Assembly (NCBI RefSeq): GCF_019966495.1
Contig: NZ_JAIMIA010000026.1
Coordinates: 1-56,109, forward strand
Direction of reading: 5' to 3'
Source: Tateyamaria pelophila
GTDB lineage: Bacteria; Pseudomonadota; Alphaproteobacteria; Rhodobacterales; Rhodobacteraceae
Length of the DNA stretch: 56,109 nt
Made by a program: the position numbers and the translations under genes. The notes under the pieces were generated by a model, which saw nothing but the letters and a program-made list of their open reading frames with translations, was not told the DNA's origin and made no database searches. This document shows, in pieces, positions 45,234-54,933 of the stretch (position 1 is its first letter; every line of letters starts with the position of its first letter).

Positions 45234-46325
45234 ATGGGACCTTATATTCTGCGACGAATGCTCTTGGTCATTCCGACCTTGCTGGGCATCTTGTTGGTCA
45301 ACTTCAGCCTCACCCAATTCGTACCGGGTGGCCCGGTCGAACAAGCCATTGCCCGTGCGCAAGGCGGCGGCGATGTGTTTAGTGGATTTGCCGGCGGCAA
45401 CACCGATGGTGGTGCAGATGAGCTGAATACGGCGTCCGACAGCACCTATGTGGGCGCCCGCGGTTTGCCGCCGGAATTCATCGCAGAATTGGAAAAAGAG
45501 TTCGGTTTCGACAAGCCACCGGTTCAGCGTTTTCTGAACATGGTCTGGAATTACGTCCGATTTGACTTCGGAGAAAGTTATTTCAGGTCGATTTCGGTCA
45601 TAGATCTGGTGCTTGAAAAGTTGCCGGTGTCGATCACGCTGGGGCTGTGGTCGACGATCATCGCCTATCTGGTATCGATCCCCCTAGGCATCCGAAAGGC
45701 GGTGAAGGACGGCACTCCCTTTGATACCTGGACCAGCGGGGCAATCATCGCCGCCTACGCCATCCCGGGATTTCTGTTTGCGATCTTGCTGCTCGTGCTG
45801 TTCGCCGGCGGCACCTATTGGCAGATTTTTCCGCTCCGGGGCCTGACATCGGACAATTTCGACGAGCTTTCCGCTTGGGGTAAAGTGGTTGATTACTTCT
45901 GGCACATTACCTTACCGGTCCTTGCGGGGACGATCGGGGCGTTTGCGACCCTGACATTGCTCACCAAGAACAGCTTTCTGGACGAGATCAAAAAGCTTTA
46001 CGTCATGACGGCGCGGGCCAAGGGCCTGTCGGAACGTTCCGTTTTGTATGGCCACGTCTTCCGCAACGCGATGCTGATCGTGATTGCCGGGTTCCCGGCG
46101 GTCTTCATCGGGGTGTTTTTCGGCGGCTCCCTGATCATCGAAACGATATTCAGCCTTGATGGTCTGGGGCGCCTCGGGTTCGAGGCGGCAGTGGCGCGCG
46201 ATTACCCGATCGTCTTTGGTACGCTCTATATCTTTGGCCTCATGGGCCTGCTGGTCGGTATCCTGTCGGACCTCATGTACGTTTTGGTCGATCCGCGCAT
46301 CGACTTCGAGCGAAGGGAAGGCTGA
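45234..46325 (+). CDS. yejB: Peptide ABC transporter permease, YejB-type
   Basis: The 363-aa inner-membrane permease opens [24 protein letters not shown], the DppB/YejB N-terminus, and has the long periplasmic loop after helix 1 that is specific to YejB. The EAA-like loop is [22 protein letters not shown] at about 261-282. It starts 4 nt after yejA and its stop overlaps the start of yejE (TGATG). Confidence 0.92.
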   Translation: MGPYILRRMLLVIPTLLGILLVNFSLTQFVPGGPVEQAIARAQGGGDVFSGFAGGNTDGGADELNTASDSTYVGARGLPPEFIAELEKEFGFDKPPVQRFLNMVWNYVRFDFGESYFRSISVIDLVLEKLPVSITLGLWSTIIAYLVSIPLGIRKAVKDGTPFDTWTSGAIIAAYAIPGFLFAILLLVLFAGGTYWQIFPLRGLTSDNFDELSAWGKVVDYFWHITLPVLAGTIGAFATLTLLTKNSFLDEIKKLYVMTARAKGLSERSVLYGHVFRNAMLIVIAGFPAVFIGVFFGGSLIIETIFSLDGLGRLGFEAAVARDYPIVFGTLYIFGLMGLLVGILSDLMYVLVDPRIDFERREG

Positions 46326-47431
46326 TGGCGCTCTCTCCTCTCAATCAACGGCGCTGGCGCAATTTCTGCAAGAACCGCCGGGCATATTGGTCTCTGTGGA
46401 TCTTTGGCATTCTGTTTGGCCTGAGCCTGTTTGCCGAATTCCTTGCCTATGACAAACCAATCCTGATCCGTTTTCAGAACGAGTTTTTCACGCCGATCTG
46501 GAACTTTTATCCCGAGACGGCTTTTGGCGGAGACTTCCAGACCGAGGCGTCTTATCGCGATATCGAGGTCAAGTGCCTGATCGTTTCCGGTGGCCTTGAC
46601 GCCTGTTTTGACGACCCCGAAGGTGTGATCGAAGACGCGCAGGACGGTTTCGTCAATGGCGAACCCATTACCAAAGGCTGGGCGATCTGGCCGCCGATCC
46701 CATACAGCTTCGACACCGCGGTCGACCGGCCCGGCGCGGCCCCGCTCGCGCCGAACCGTGATAACCTGTTGGGCACGGATGGAACCAAGCGGGACGTGTT
46801 GGCGCGGGTGATCCACGGGTTCCGACTGTCGGTGCTGTTTACGCTGATCGTGACAGGGGCATCCGCCGTGATCGGGATTATGGCGGGTGCAGTGCAGGGT
46901 TATTTTGGCGGTCGGACCGACCTGATCTTTCAACGCGCCATCGAGATCTGGTCGTCAACGCCAAGCCTTTACGTGATCATCATCATGTTCGCCATTCTGG
47001 GGCGAAGTTTCTGGCTATTGGTCTTCTTGCTGGTCCTGTTTGGCTGGACTGGCCTTGTGGGCGTTGTGCGCGCTGAATTCCTGCGCGCGCGCAATCTTGA
47101 ATATGTGCGGGCAGCGCGCGCCTTGGGTGTCAGCAACCTGACGATCATGTTCCGTCACATGTTGCCGAATGCGATGGTTGCGACACTGACGATGCTGCCC
47201 TTCATCATTACGGGTACGATTTCGTCGCTTGCCGTCCTGGATTTCCTCGGCTTTGGCTTGCCGTCCTCTGCGCCGTCGCTTGGCGAATTGACCTTGCAGG
47301 CCAAGCAGAACCTGCAAGCGCCATGGCTGGCCTTCACGGCCTTCACCGTTTTTGCCCTGATGCTGAGCTTGTTGATCTTCATTTTTGAAGGTGTGCGCGA
47401 TGCCTTTGATCCACGAAAGACGTTTTCATGA
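46325..47431 (+). CDS. yejE: Peptide ABC transporter permease, YejE-type
   Basis: This is a 368-aa DppC-like permease. The opening LNQRRWRNFCKNRRAYWSLW and a large insert between helices 1 and 2 are typical of YejE. The conserved DVLARVIHGFRLSVLF and the EAA loop YVRAARALGVSNLTIMFRHM are present. It overlaps yejB by one base and yejF by 4 nt (ATGA), which fits a single operon. Confidence 0.92.
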   Translation: MALSPLNQRRWRNFCKNRRAYWSLWIFGILFGLSLFAEFLAYDKPILIRFQNEFFTPIWNFYPETAFGGDFQTEASYRDIEVKCLIVSGGLDACFDDPEGVIEDAQDGFVNGEPITKGWAIWPPIPYSFDTAVDRPGAAPLAPNRDNLLGTDGTKRDVLARVIHGFRLSVLFTLIVTGASAVIGIMAGAVQGYFGGRTDLIFQRAIEIWSSTPSLYVIIIMFAILGRSFWLLVFLLVLFGWTGLVGVVRAEFLRARNLEYVRAARALGVSNLTIMFRHMLPNAMVATLTMLPFIITGTISSLAVLDFLGFGLPSSAPSLGELTLQAKQNLQAPWLAFTAFTVFALMLSLLIFIFEGVRDAFDPRKTFS

Positions 47432-49008
47432 CAGCACTCCTTGAGGTGAAAGACCTGCGGGTGGGTTTCCGGCAGGATGGCCACCTGACTGAGGCGGTCA
47501 GAGGCGTTTCGTTTTCCGTTGGACGCGGTGAAACTGTGGCGTTGGTGGGCGAATCCGGGTCGGGCAAATCGGTGTCGGCCTTGTCGACAGTTTCTTTGCT
47601 GGGGGACAGCGCCGAGGTGTCCGGCTCCGTGACCTATGATGGTCAACAGATGATCGGGGCGGATGAACGGCTGTTGCGCAAGGTGCGTGGCAACGACATC
47701 TCGTTCATCTTTCAGGAGCCGATGACCTCGCTCAACCCGCTGCACACCATTGAAAAGCAATTGGGCGAAAGCCTTGCCTTGCATCAGGGGATCATGGGGG
47801 CAGAGGCCCGTGGCCGCATTCTGGAATTGCTGGATAAGGTGGGTATTCGCGATGCCGAGTCCCGCCTGAACGCCTATCCGCATCAGCTTTCGGGTGGGCA
47901 GCGTCAGCGCGTCATGATCGCGATGGCCCTGGCCAACAAGCCGGACGTCCTGATTGCGGACGAGCCGACGACAGCGCTGGACGTCACCATTCAGGCTCAG
48001 ATCCTTGATCTGTTGGCCGAGCTGAAAGACACCGAAGGCATGGGTTTGCTGTTTATCACCCATGATCTGGGCATTGTCCGGCGCATCGCTGACAAGGTCT
48101 GTGTGATGCAGAATGGTCTGATCGTGGAGGCCGGTCGCACAGGTGAAATTTTTGACAATCCACAGCACCCTTATACGCAAAAACTTCTGGCTGCCGAGCC
48201 TTCAGGCCAGCCTGATCCGGTGCCCGAAGAGGCGGAGGTTGTGGCAGAGGCAGAACATCTGAAGGTGTGGTTCCCGATTACGGCAGGCTTGCTGCGTAGG
48301 ACTGTGGGTCATGTCAAAGCGGTCAATGACGCGAATTTTCAGGTCCGAAAGGGTGAAACCGTCGGGATCGTCGGCGAAAGCGGATCGGGCAAGACCACGC
48401 TGGCGCTTGCGATAATGCGGTTGATTCCGTCGGAGGGGCGCATTGTCTATATGGGACAGGACATCCGCGGATGGTCCGTGCGGGAATTGCGCCGGTTGCG
48501 CAAGGACATGCAGATCGTGTTTCAGGACCCGTTCGGGTCGCTCAGCCCGCGCATGACCTGCATGCAGATCATTGCCGAAGGTCTGGGGGTGCACGGGATC
48601 GAAGACGGTCGGCCTTTGCGGGAGGTGGTCGCAGAAGTCATGACCGAGACCGGCTTGGACCCTGCCACGATGGACCGATACCCGCATGAGTTTTCAGGGG
48701 GTCAGCGCCAAAGGATAGCCATCGCGCGGGCAATGGTTTTGCGCCCCAAGCTTGTGGTTCTGGACGAGCCGACATCGGCTTTGGACATGACCGTGCAGGT
48801 TCAGATCGTGGACTTGCTGCGCGGGCTGCAACGCAAATATGGACTGGCGTTTTTGTTCATCAGTCACGATCTAAAGGTTGTGCGCGCGATGAGCCACAAA
48901 GTGCTGGTGATGAAACAGGGAGACATTGTGGAGCAGGGCACCGCAGACGACCTGTTTGAGCGCCCCGAGACCGATTACACGCGGCTATTGTTGCAAGCGA
49001 CGCATTAA
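47428..49008 (+). CDS. yejF: Peptide ABC transporter ATP-binding protein, YejF-type (fused dimer)
   Basis: The 526-aa protein contains two nucleotide-binding domains, corresponding to DppD and DppF. Domain 1 has Walker A GESGSGKS (about 38-45), signature LSGGQRQR and Walker B LIADEPTTALD. Domain 2 has GESGSGKTT (about 317-325), FSGGQRQR and VLDEPTSALD. One chain therefore supplies both ATP sites for YejB-YejE. A 50-bp repeat follows the stop. Confidence 0.94.
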   Translation: MTALLEVKDLRVGFRQDGHLTEAVRGVSFSVGRGETVALVGESGSGKSVSALSTVSLLGDSAEVSGSVTYDGQQMIGADERLLRKVRGNDISFIFQEPMTSLNPLHTIEKQLGESLALHQGIMGAEARGRILELLDKVGIRDAESRLNAYPHQLSGGQRQRVMIAMALANKPDVLIADEPTTALDVTIQAQILDLLAELKDTEGMGLLFITHDLGIVRRIADKVCVMQNGLIVEAGRTGEIFDNPQHPYTQKLLAAEPSGQPDPVPEEAEVVAEAEHLKVWFPITAGLLRRTVGHVKAVNDANFQVRKGETVGIVGESGSGKTTLALAIMRLIPSEGRIVYMGQDIRGWSVRELRRLRKDMQIVFQDPFGSLSPRMTCMQIIAEGLGVHGIEDGRPLREVVAEVMTETGLDPATMDRYPHEFSGGQRQRIAIARAMVLRPKLVVLDEPTSALDMTVQVQIVDLLRGLQRKYGLAFLFISHDLKVVRAMSHKVLVMKQGDIVEQGTADDLFERPETDYTRLLLQATH

Positions 49009-49049
49009 TCGCCGGTGATTAGTGTTTTCCGCAGCCGGATGGACGCTGT

Positions 49050-49099
49050 ACGGCGCTCTTTGGCCGCTGGCGCGGCAAAGACGCCCCGCCCACCGTCCC
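49050..49099 (+). repeat. 50-bp repeat, copy 1
   Basis: This copy matches 51275-51324 at 45 of 50 positions; the last 25 bases (GCAAAGACGCCCCGCCCACC and on) are identical. Within it GGCG-C-TCTTTG can pair with CAAAGACGCC, forming a hairpin with one bulge. It lies between the convergent yejF and hemN stops. Confidence 0.8.
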
Positions 49100-49102
49100 A
49101 TT

Positions 49103-50446
49103 TCAGATCGCTGACGCGTGTCTGCCCTCTTGCACTGTATAAGTGTCAAAGTGACGGGCAACCAGGCGCGTCAGGGCATGCGCGTCCAAAGGGATGGCCA
49201 GTTTATCATTCTGAAGAACAATTGCGCCGTCGAAGGCCTGTTCGGCAGATTGCATCCAATCACGGACCTTTTCTGCATCTGGACCGAATTCACCTGCAGT
49301 GACTTCGAAATCGCACATGATCCGTTCGATGATCCGCGCGCGCAGAAGGTCGTCTCCGCTGAAGGCATGGCCGCGGCTTGTCGCGAAAGTCCCGCTTCGA
49401 ATGGCGGCAACATAGCGCGATGTCGCCGGGTTGTTTTGCGCATATCCTTGGGGAAAGCGGGAGATCGACGAGGCTCCAAGCCCAATCAGGGTGTCACTTT
49501 GGTCATCCGTGTAGCCCTGGAAATTGCGACGGAGTTTTCCGGCGGCTTGCGCTTTGGCAAGGCTGTCACTGGGCACGGCGAAATGGTCTATTCCAATCTG
49601 GAGATATCCGTCCCAGTCAAAGAGTTTACGTGCAATTTCAAAAAGGTTCAGACGCTCGGCGGGAGTCGGTAGCGCTTGTGATGGAATCAGCGATTGCCGC
49701 CGCGCCATCCATGGGACGTGTGCGTAACCGTAAAGCGCCACGCGGTCGGGATTGAGGGACAACAGCTTGGTGACGCTGTCGGTGATTCGTTCGGGCGTTT
49801 GATGGGGCAGGCCAAACAGAATGTCTGCGTTCAGGCTGTGTATCCCTGCAGTTCGCAGTTTCTCGACAGCTTCGGCCGTTGTCTCAAAGCTTTGATCGCG
49901 CCCGATGACCGATTGGATATGGGGGTCGAAATCCTGCACGCCAATCGACGCGCGCGTCATGCCCGCAGCCACCAGCGCATCGACGCGCGCTGTGTCGATT
50001 TCATTGGGGTCGATTTCGACGGAAAATTCGGCACCGGGTGCGAAGGGGAGCACCTTTGCGATTCGCTGTGCCAATATTTCGATCATCTCGGGCGTGAGCA
50101 ATGTGGGCGTGCCGCCTCCCCAGTGCAGACGATTTAGCGTGACGCCTTCTGGAAGTGTTTCGGCCAGTAGGTCGATTTCCGCATAAAGCGTTTCGAGATA
50201 GGCCGCCACGGGGGCCGCCGTGGCGGTGCCTTGCGTGCGGCACGCGCAAAACCAGCACAATCGCCTGCAGAAGGGAATATGGATATAGAGCGAGATATGC
50301 CCGCCGACGGGTACAGCCTGAACCCATTCGCGCATCTGGCCTGATCCGACCCGGTCAGAAAAGTGCGGCGCAGTCGGATAGCTGGTGTAGCGTGGCACTT
50401 TCGCGTCAAATAGTCCGAGACGTTCGAATTTGGTTTTTGTTTTCAT
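49103..50446 (-). CDS. hemN: Oxygen-independent coproporphyrinogen III dehydrogenase
   Basis: The 447-aa radical-SAM enzyme converts coproporphyrinogen III to protoporphyrinogen IX when oxygen is low. The cluster motif is FCRRLCWFCAC, with Cys60, Cys64 and Cys67 plus Cys69 as in true HemN. The N-terminal PRYTSYPTAPHF and the HWGGGTPTLL motif distinguish it from HemW-type proteins. No Shine-Dalgarno sequence precedes ATG 50446. An FNR box centred 42 bp upstream suggests FnrL control and possibly a leaderless mRNA. fnrL is divergent. Confidence 0.95.
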   Translation of the reverse strand: MKTKTKFERLGLFDAKVPRYTSYPTAPHFSDRVGSGQMREWVQAVPVGGHISLYIHIPFCRRLCWFCACRTQGTATAAPVAAYLETLYAEIDLLAETLPEGVTLNRLHWGGGTPTLLTPEMIEILAQRIAKVLPFAPGAEFSVEIDPNEIDTARVDALVAAGMTRASIGVQDFDPHIQSVIGRDQSFETTAEAVEKLRTAGIHSLNADILFGLPHQTPERITDSVTKLLSLNPDRVALYGYAHVPWMARRQSLIPSQALPTPAERLNLFEIARKLFDWDGYLQIGIDHFAVPSDSLAKAQAAGKLRRNFQGYTDDQSDTLIGLGASSISRFPQGYAQNNPATSRYVAAIRSGTFATSRGHAFSGDDLLRARIIERIMCDFEVTAGEFGPDAEKVRDWMQSAEQAFDGAIVLQNDKLAIPLDAHALTRLVARHFDTYTVQEGRHASAI

Positions 50447-50481
50447 GCATTGAACGCTAGGTTGGGCAAAATGAGTGCGCT

Positions 50482-50495
50482 TTGACGCAGATCAA
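50482..50495. promoter_or_regulatory. FNR box between hemN and fnrL
   Basis: TTGACGCAGATCAA fits TTGAY-N4-RTCAA. Its centre (50488.5) lies 41.5 bp from position 50447 on the minus strand, one base before the hemN ATG, and a TAGCGT -10-like element sits at 50459-50454. Relative to fnrL it is only 22 bp before ATG 50511, too close for class II activation, so repression or no direct effect on fnrL is more likely. Confidence 0.8.
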
Positions 50496-50510
50496 CTTTT
50501 GAGATCTAAA

Positions 50511-51254
50511 ATGTCTATGATGACCCCCGACCTGGCCAAACAGAATTGTGCGGATTGCCCGATCCGCCACCGCGCTGTGTGCGCGCGCTGTGAGCCGAGT
50601 GAATTGAAGCTGCTTGAGGATATCAAGTATTATCGCACCTACGAACCGGGCCAGACAGTTGCATGGGCCGGAGATAAGATGGATTTTGTCGCCTCTGTGG
50701 TTTCGGGGGCTGCGACGTTGACGCAAACCATGGAAGACGGCCGCAGACAGATGGTTGGATTGTTGCTGCCCTCTGATTTTGTCGGGCGTCCAGGCCGCAG
50801 CAGTATCAGTTATGATGTGGTCGCGGTTTCGAAACTGGTGATGTGCTGTTTTCGCAAGCCACCGTTTGAGCAGTTGATCCAGACAACGCCACATATCGCC
50901 GAGCGCCTGTTGGAGATGACGTTGGATGAGTTGGATGCGGCGCGTGAATGGATGCTCGTTCTGGGACGCAAGACGGCACGGGAAAAGATTGCATCCTTGC
51001 TGTCCATCATTGCACGTCGTGATGTGCCGAGTGCTGCGGATGGGTCACGGTCTCTGACGTTCGACCTGCCGCTGACCCGTGAGGCGATGGCGGATTATCT
51101 GGGTTTGACGCTGGAGACGGTCAGCCGTCAGGTGTCTGCCTTGAAGCGCGATGGCGTTGTCGTACTGGAGGGTAAGCGCCGGGTGCACGTGCCGGATCTG
51201 GACCTGTTGATGGAAGAGGCGGGCGATGACAGCGACGGCGGAACTCTGATCTAG
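50511..51254 (+). CDS. fnrL: FNR-type oxygen-sensing transcription regulator
   Basis: The 247-aa Crp/Fnr regulator has an N-terminal [4Fe-4S] region with Cys13, Cys16, Cys24 and Cys27 (NCADCPIRHRAVCARC) and a central Cys112/113, the FnrL ligand pattern. An effector-type beta-roll, a dimer helix and a C-terminal helix-turn-helix (REAMADYLGLTLETVSRQVS, about 187-206) follow; the E--SR pattern recognises TTGA half-sites. ATG 50511 gives the usual length. It activates micro-oxic genes, and its likely targets hemN, usp and ccoNOQP are next to it. Confidence 0.95.
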   Translation: MSMMTPDLAKQNCADCPIRHRAVCARCEPSELKLLEDIKYYRTYEPGQTVAWAGDKMDFVASVVSGAATLTQTMEDGRRQMVGLLLPSDFVGRPGRSSISYDVVAVSKLVMCCFRKPPFEQLIQTTPHIAERLLEMTLDELDAAREWMLVLGRKTAREKIASLLSIIARRDVPSAADGSRSLTFDLPLTREAMADYLGLTLETVSRQVSALKRDGVVVLEGKRRVHVPDLDLLMEEAGDDSDGGTLI

Positions 51255-51274
51255 GCGACAGAAGGGCCGCTGAG

Positions 51275-51324
51275 ACGGCGCGCTTTGCCTGCTGGCACAG
51301 CAAAGACGCCCCGCCCACCGTCCC
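51275..51324 (+). repeat. 50-bp repeat, copy 2
   Basis: This copy is 90% identical to 49050-49099 and in the same orientation. It lies between the convergent stops of fnrL (51254) and the universal stress gene (51346). Both copies occupy a convergent gene junction, so together they bracket hemN-fnrL. Confidence 0.8.
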
Positions 51325-51345
51325 CGGCGATCAGGGCTTCCAGAT

Positions 51346-52185
51346 CTAGTGCGCCATGAACAATGGCACCGGGCAGTTTTCCAGCATGTCCCGCGTGGCG
51401 CCTCCAAACATCGCTTCTGACCAGCGTGCCCGGCCATAGGCCCCCATGACAAGCATATCAATATCACGATCGGTCAGATGACGGATCAGAATGTCGCTGA
51501 TATGCGGCATGCTGCGAGTCAGAACATCTATCTCACAGCGGACCCCATGTCGGGCCAGATACTGGGCCACGAGGCCGCCGGGATCGGACCGATCCTGCCC
51601 GTGTTGCGGTGGGTCGATGACCGACACAAAGGTGGTCGCCCCCGCAACAAGCATGGGAATGGCGCTGCGTACCGCGTGCAACGATTCGTCGCTTTCGTTC
51701 CAGCCGATGGCCGTCCGTTGTGGTTGTACCCAGTCCGACATTCCATCCGGAATGATCAGCACGGGAACCTGTGCGTCGAACATGACAGATTCGGCGATCG
51801 CGGGTTCTTCGTAATTGGCATTTGGACCGTAGGGCTTGGGCAAGACGACAAGGTCGGAAAACCTGGCGTGCCGTCGGATAACCCCTGCCATCATCCCAAG
51901 CGAACTGACGATCTTGGTCACCCCTGCGCGCAGGCCAGTGTTTTTCAGCCGCGCATTAACGCCTTCTTCGAGGTCTTCAGCTTCGGTTTGCGCTCCCTTC
52001 AGCCCAACCTCAAGCATTGATGCGCTCATCTCGGCATAGGCGAAGCCCTGCACGGATCTGTCTATTCCGATGGCCAAAACCTCCAGATGCGCATCATGGG
52101 CGGAGGCCAGCGCGATGGCTGTATCCAATCCGCGCAATGCGCCGTCGCCATGTGTCACTACCGTCAGAATGGAAGAATATGTCAT
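51346..52185 (-). CDS. uspA: Universal stress protein, tandem UspA domains
   Basis: This 279-aa protein is about twice the length of a single Usp domain. The N-terminal half (ILTVVTHGDGALRGLDTAIALA) is diverged. The C-terminal half ends MGAYGRARWSEAMFGGATRD, which fits the ATP-binding G-x2-G-x9-G(S/T) loop only approximately. ATG 52185 is chosen for GGAG upstream. An FNR box centred 41.5 bp before 52212 with TATTTT at the -10 position gives a 27-nt leader, which supports FnrL activation under low oxygen. It is divergent from ccoN. Confidence 0.88.
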   Translation of the reverse strand: MTYSSILTVVTHGDGALRGLDTAIALASAHDAHLEVLAIGIDRSVQGFAYAEMSASMLEVGLKGAQTEAEDLEEGVNARLKNTGLRAGVTKIVSSLGMMAGVIRRHARFSDLVVLPKPYGPNANYEEPAIAESVMFDAQVPVLIIPDGMSDWVQPQRTAIGWNESDESLHAVRSAIPMLVAGATTFVSVIDPPQHGQDRSDPGGLVAQYLARHGVRCEIDVLTRSMPHISDILIRHLTDRDIDMLVMGAYGRARWSEAMFGGATRDMLENCPVPLFMAH

Positions 52186-52246
52186 GTTTGACTCCGCGAT
52201 GATTTTTGCAGTGCAATCAAAATACTGCCCATACGTGCGCCCTGCA

Positions 52247-52260
52247 TTGATCAGCGTCAA
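52247..52260. promoter_or_regulatory. FNR box, usp promoter
   Basis: TTGATCAGCGTCAA matches TTGAY-N4-RTCAA. On the minus strand a TATTTT element at 52224-52219 is placed as expected for a class II FNR promoter starting near 52212. Confidence 0.8.
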
Positions 52261-52278
52261 ACGATTGTCCGCTAAATC

Positions 52279-52292
52279 TTGACCCAGATCAA
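52279..52292. promoter_or_regulatory. FNR box, ccoN promoter
   Basis: TTGACCCAGATCAA matches TTGAY-N4-RTCAA, centred 106 bp before ccoN ATG 52392 and 32 bp from the usp box. The expected -10 near 52315-52320 is poor; GACAAT at 52323-52328 is an alternative with longer spacing. Confidence 0.8.
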
Positions 52293-52391
52293 AGACCCCC
52301 CTCCTGAAACCACGTCAAAAGGGACAATCGAAACAAGAAAGTGCGCGCCAGGATTCTGGCCTTTGGCATTTTGATAAGAAGGGAACGCAAT

Positions 52392-53996
52392 ATGGCACAG
52401 ACCATAAAGCTGATTGCGCTGGGTTTGATTACCCTGTGCGCGATGATCGCGGCGAATTATGCGCGCGACGTAGCTTACCAGGTTCATGCCATCCTGATCA
52501 TGTTGATCGCGGGTGGTATGTTTTTGTGGCAAGTACGACAGACTGGTGAGGAAGCCGCTCCGCCAGCGCCACAAAATGAGTATATGGACGGGGTCGTAAG
52601 GGCAGGGGTTGTTGCCACCTGTTTTTGGGGCATAGCCGGTTTCCTGGTCGGTGTCATCATTGCGTTTCAGCTGGCATTTCCGGCGCTCAACTTTGATTGG
52701 GCCCAAGGATATGCCAACTTTGGTCGGCTGCGTCCCCTGCATACATCTGCGGTCATTTTTGCCTTTGGCGGCAATGCGTTGATTGCGACGTCCTTCTTTA
52801 TCGTTCAGCGCACGTGCGCGGCCCGGCTTTGGGGTGGCAACCTGGCGTGGTTCGTTTTCTGGGGCTTCCAGCTGTTCATCGTGATGGCCGCAACGGGCTA
52901 TCTGCTAGGTGGAACCCAGTCCAAAGAATACGCCGAGCCCGAATGGTATATCGATATCTGGCTGACGATCGTATGGGTCAGCTATCTGCTCGTATTTCTT
53001 GGTACGATCGTCAAGCGTCGCGAACCGCATATCTATGTGGCCAACTGGTTCTTGCTCAGCTTTATCGTGACGGTTGCGATGCTGCACCTGATCAACAACA
53101 TCTCCATTCCGGTCAGCATCTATGGCTCCAAATCCGTGCAAGTCTTTAGCGGCGTGCAGGATGCGATGGTGCAGTGGTGGTACGGCCACAACGCGGTTGG
53201 CTTCTTCCTGACGGCCGGCTTCCTGGGGATGATGTACTATTTCATCCCCAAACAGGCCGAACGTCCCGTGTTCAGCTACAAGCTGTCGATCATCCACTTC
53301 TGGGCGCTGATCTTTCTTTATATCTGGGCGGGTCCGCACCACTTGCACTACACTGCACTACCGGATTGGGCAGGTACGCTGGGTATGGTGTTCTCGATCA
53401 TCCTGTGGATGCCAAGCTGGGGTGGTATGATCAACGGTTTGATGACCTTGCAAGGGGCCTGGGACAAGCTGCGGACCGATCCGGTCATTCGGATGATGGT
53501 GACGTCGCTGGCCTTCTACGGCATGTCAACGTTCGAAGGGCCGATGATGTCCATCCGGGCGGTCAACAGCCTCAGCCACTATACCGACTGGACCATTGGT
53601 CACGTGCATTCCGGTGCGCTGGGTTGGAACGGGCTGATCACCTTTGGTGCGCTCTACTATCTGACTCCGGTCTTATGGAAACGCGAGCGTCTGTACAGCC
53701 TGAGCCTCGTCAGCTGGCACTTCTGGCTCGCGACCATCGGGATCGTCCTTTACGCCTCTTCGATGTGGGTGACCGGGATCATGGAAGGCCTGATGTGGCG
53801 TGAAGTCGATGCCTACGGGTTCCTCGTGAACAGCTTTGCCGACACCGTCAGCGCCAAGTTCCCAATGTACGTTGTCCGTGCTCTGGGCGGGGTTCTGTTC
53901 CTCTCTGGTGCCATCATCATGTGTTATAACCTTTGGATGACTGTCAGGGCAGCACCGGCTAAAGCGCCGCTGTCCACAGCCGTCCCTGCTGAATAA
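52392..53996 (+). CDS. ccoN: cbb3-type cytochrome c oxidase subunit I
   Basis: The 534-aa catalytic subunit of the high-affinity oxidase has about 12 membrane helices. Metal ligands are visible: His117 (LRPLHTS) and His404 for low-spin heme b; His406 (IGHVHSG) for heme b3; His266 (WYGHNAVG) with His316 and His317 (AGPHHLHY) for CuB. ATG 52392 is chosen for AAGGGA 8 nt upstream. It is the first gene of ccoNOQP, with an FNR box upstream, so expression should rise when oxygen falls. Confidence 0.98.
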   Translation: MAQTIKLIALGLITLCAMIAANYARDVAYQVHAILIMLIAGGMFLWQVRQTGEEAAPPAPQNEYMDGVVRAGVVATCFWGIAGFLVGVIIAFQLAFPALNFDWAQGYANFGRLRPLHTSAVIFAFGGNALIATSFFIVQRTCAARLWGGNLAWFVFWGFQLFIVMAATGYLLGGTQSKEYAEPEWYIDIWLTIVWVSYLLVFLGTIVKRREPHIYVANWFLLSFIVTVAMLHLINNISIPVSIYGSKSVQVFSGVQDAMVQWWYGHNAVGFFLTAGFLGMMYYFIPKQAERPVFSYKLSIIHFWALIFLYIWAGPHHLHYTALPDWAGTLGMVFSIILWMPSWGGMINGLMTLQGAWDKLRTDPVIRMMVTSLAFYGMSTFEGPMMSIRAVNSLSHYTDWTIGHVHSGALGWNGLITFGALYYLTPVLWKRERLYSLSLVSWHFWLATIGIVLYASSMWVTGIMEGLMWREVDAYGFLVNSFADTVSAKFPMYVVRALGGVLFLSGAIIMCYNLWMTVRAAPAKAPLSTAVPAE

Positions 53997-54007
53997 AGGA
54001 GGGACCA

Positions 54008-54733
54008 ATGGGTATTCTCGACAAACACAAGATCCTTGAACGCAATGCGAGCCTGCTGCTGATCTTCAGCTTTCTGGTGGTGACGATCGGAGGGCTGGTA
54101 CAGATTGTGCCGCTCTTCTACCTCGAAAACACCATCGAGGAAGTGGAAGGCATGCGGCCCTATTCTCCGCTCGAACTGGCAGGGCGCGATATCTATGTTC
54201 GCGAGGGGTGCTATGTGTGTCACAGCCAGATGATCCGGCCTCTGCGGGACGAGGTCGAGCGCTATGGCCACTATTCGCTGGCGGCGGAATCCATGTATGA
54301 CCACCCGTTCCAGTGGGGATCCAAGCGGACCGGGCCAGATCTGGCCCGCGTTGGGGGGCGGTATTCGGATGACTGGCATCTGGTTCACCTGCGTAATCCG
54401 CAATCTGTCGTGCCAGAGTCCGTGATGCCAAAATATGGCTTCCTTGAGCGCAAGCAGATCACGGGTCGCTACATTCAGGACTTGTTGGAAACGCATCAGC
54501 TGGTCGGTGTGCCGTATACGGACGAGATGATCGAACTTGCGAGCGCTGACTTCCGCGCCCAAGCGGACCCCGACAGTGACTTTGACGGGCTGCTCGAAAG
54601 GTATCCCGGTGCTCAGGTGCGCAACTTTGATGGTGCTCCGGGTATTTCAGAGGCGGATGCGCTGATCGCTTATTTGCAAATGTTGGGCACTCTGGTCGAC
54701 TTCTCGACCTTTGTCGCCGATGCAAGCCGTTAA
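54008..54733 (+). CDS. ccoO: cbb3-type cytochrome c oxidase subunit II
   Basis: The 241-aa monoheme cytochrome c subunit is anchored by one N-terminal helix ([20 protein letters not shown], about 17-36). The heme c site is [11 protein letters not shown] at about 70-80 and the axial Met is probably in [10 protein letters not shown]. It passes electrons from CcoP to CcoN. AAAGGAGG precedes the ATG, and the gene starts 11 nt after ccoN. Confidence 0.97.
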   Translation: MGILDKHKILERNASLLLIFSFLVVTIGGLVQIVPLFYLENTIEEVEGMRPYSPLELAGRDIYVREGCYVCHSQMIRPLRDEVERYGHYSLAAESMYDHPFQWGSKRTGPDLARVGGRYSDDWHLVHLRNPQSVVPESVMPKYGFLERKQITGRYIQDLLETHQLVGVPYTDEMIELASADFRAQADPDSDFDGLLERYPGAQVRNFDGAPGISEADALIAYLQMLGTLVDFSTFVADASR

Positions 54734-54747
54734 AGGGAGAGCATAAC

Positions 54748-54933
54748 ATGGAAACGTATAGCTTGCTCCGCGAGTTCGCAGACAGTTGGATGTTGCTGGT
54801 AATGTTCTCGGTCTTCGTGGGTGTGGCCATCTGGGTCTTTCGCCCATGGGCCCGCGACATGTATCGCGACACTGCCGAAATCCCTTTTCGCCATGACGAT
54901 GCCCCCATGGGTCCAGAGGAGGACCAGAAATGA
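54748..54933 (+). CDS. ccoQ: cbb3-type cytochrome c oxidase subunit CcoQ
   Basis: The 61-aa single-helix protein (residues about 13-32, SWMLLVMFSVFVGVAIWVF in part) has a cytoplasmic tail ending GPEEDQK. CcoQ stabilises the oxidase complex. It follows ccoO by 14 nt with AAAGGGAG upstream, and its stop overlaps the ccoP start by 4 nt (ATGA). Confidence 0.93.
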   Translation: METYSLLREFADSWMLLVMFSVFVGVAIWVFRPWARDMYRDTAEIPFRHDDAPMGPEEDQK

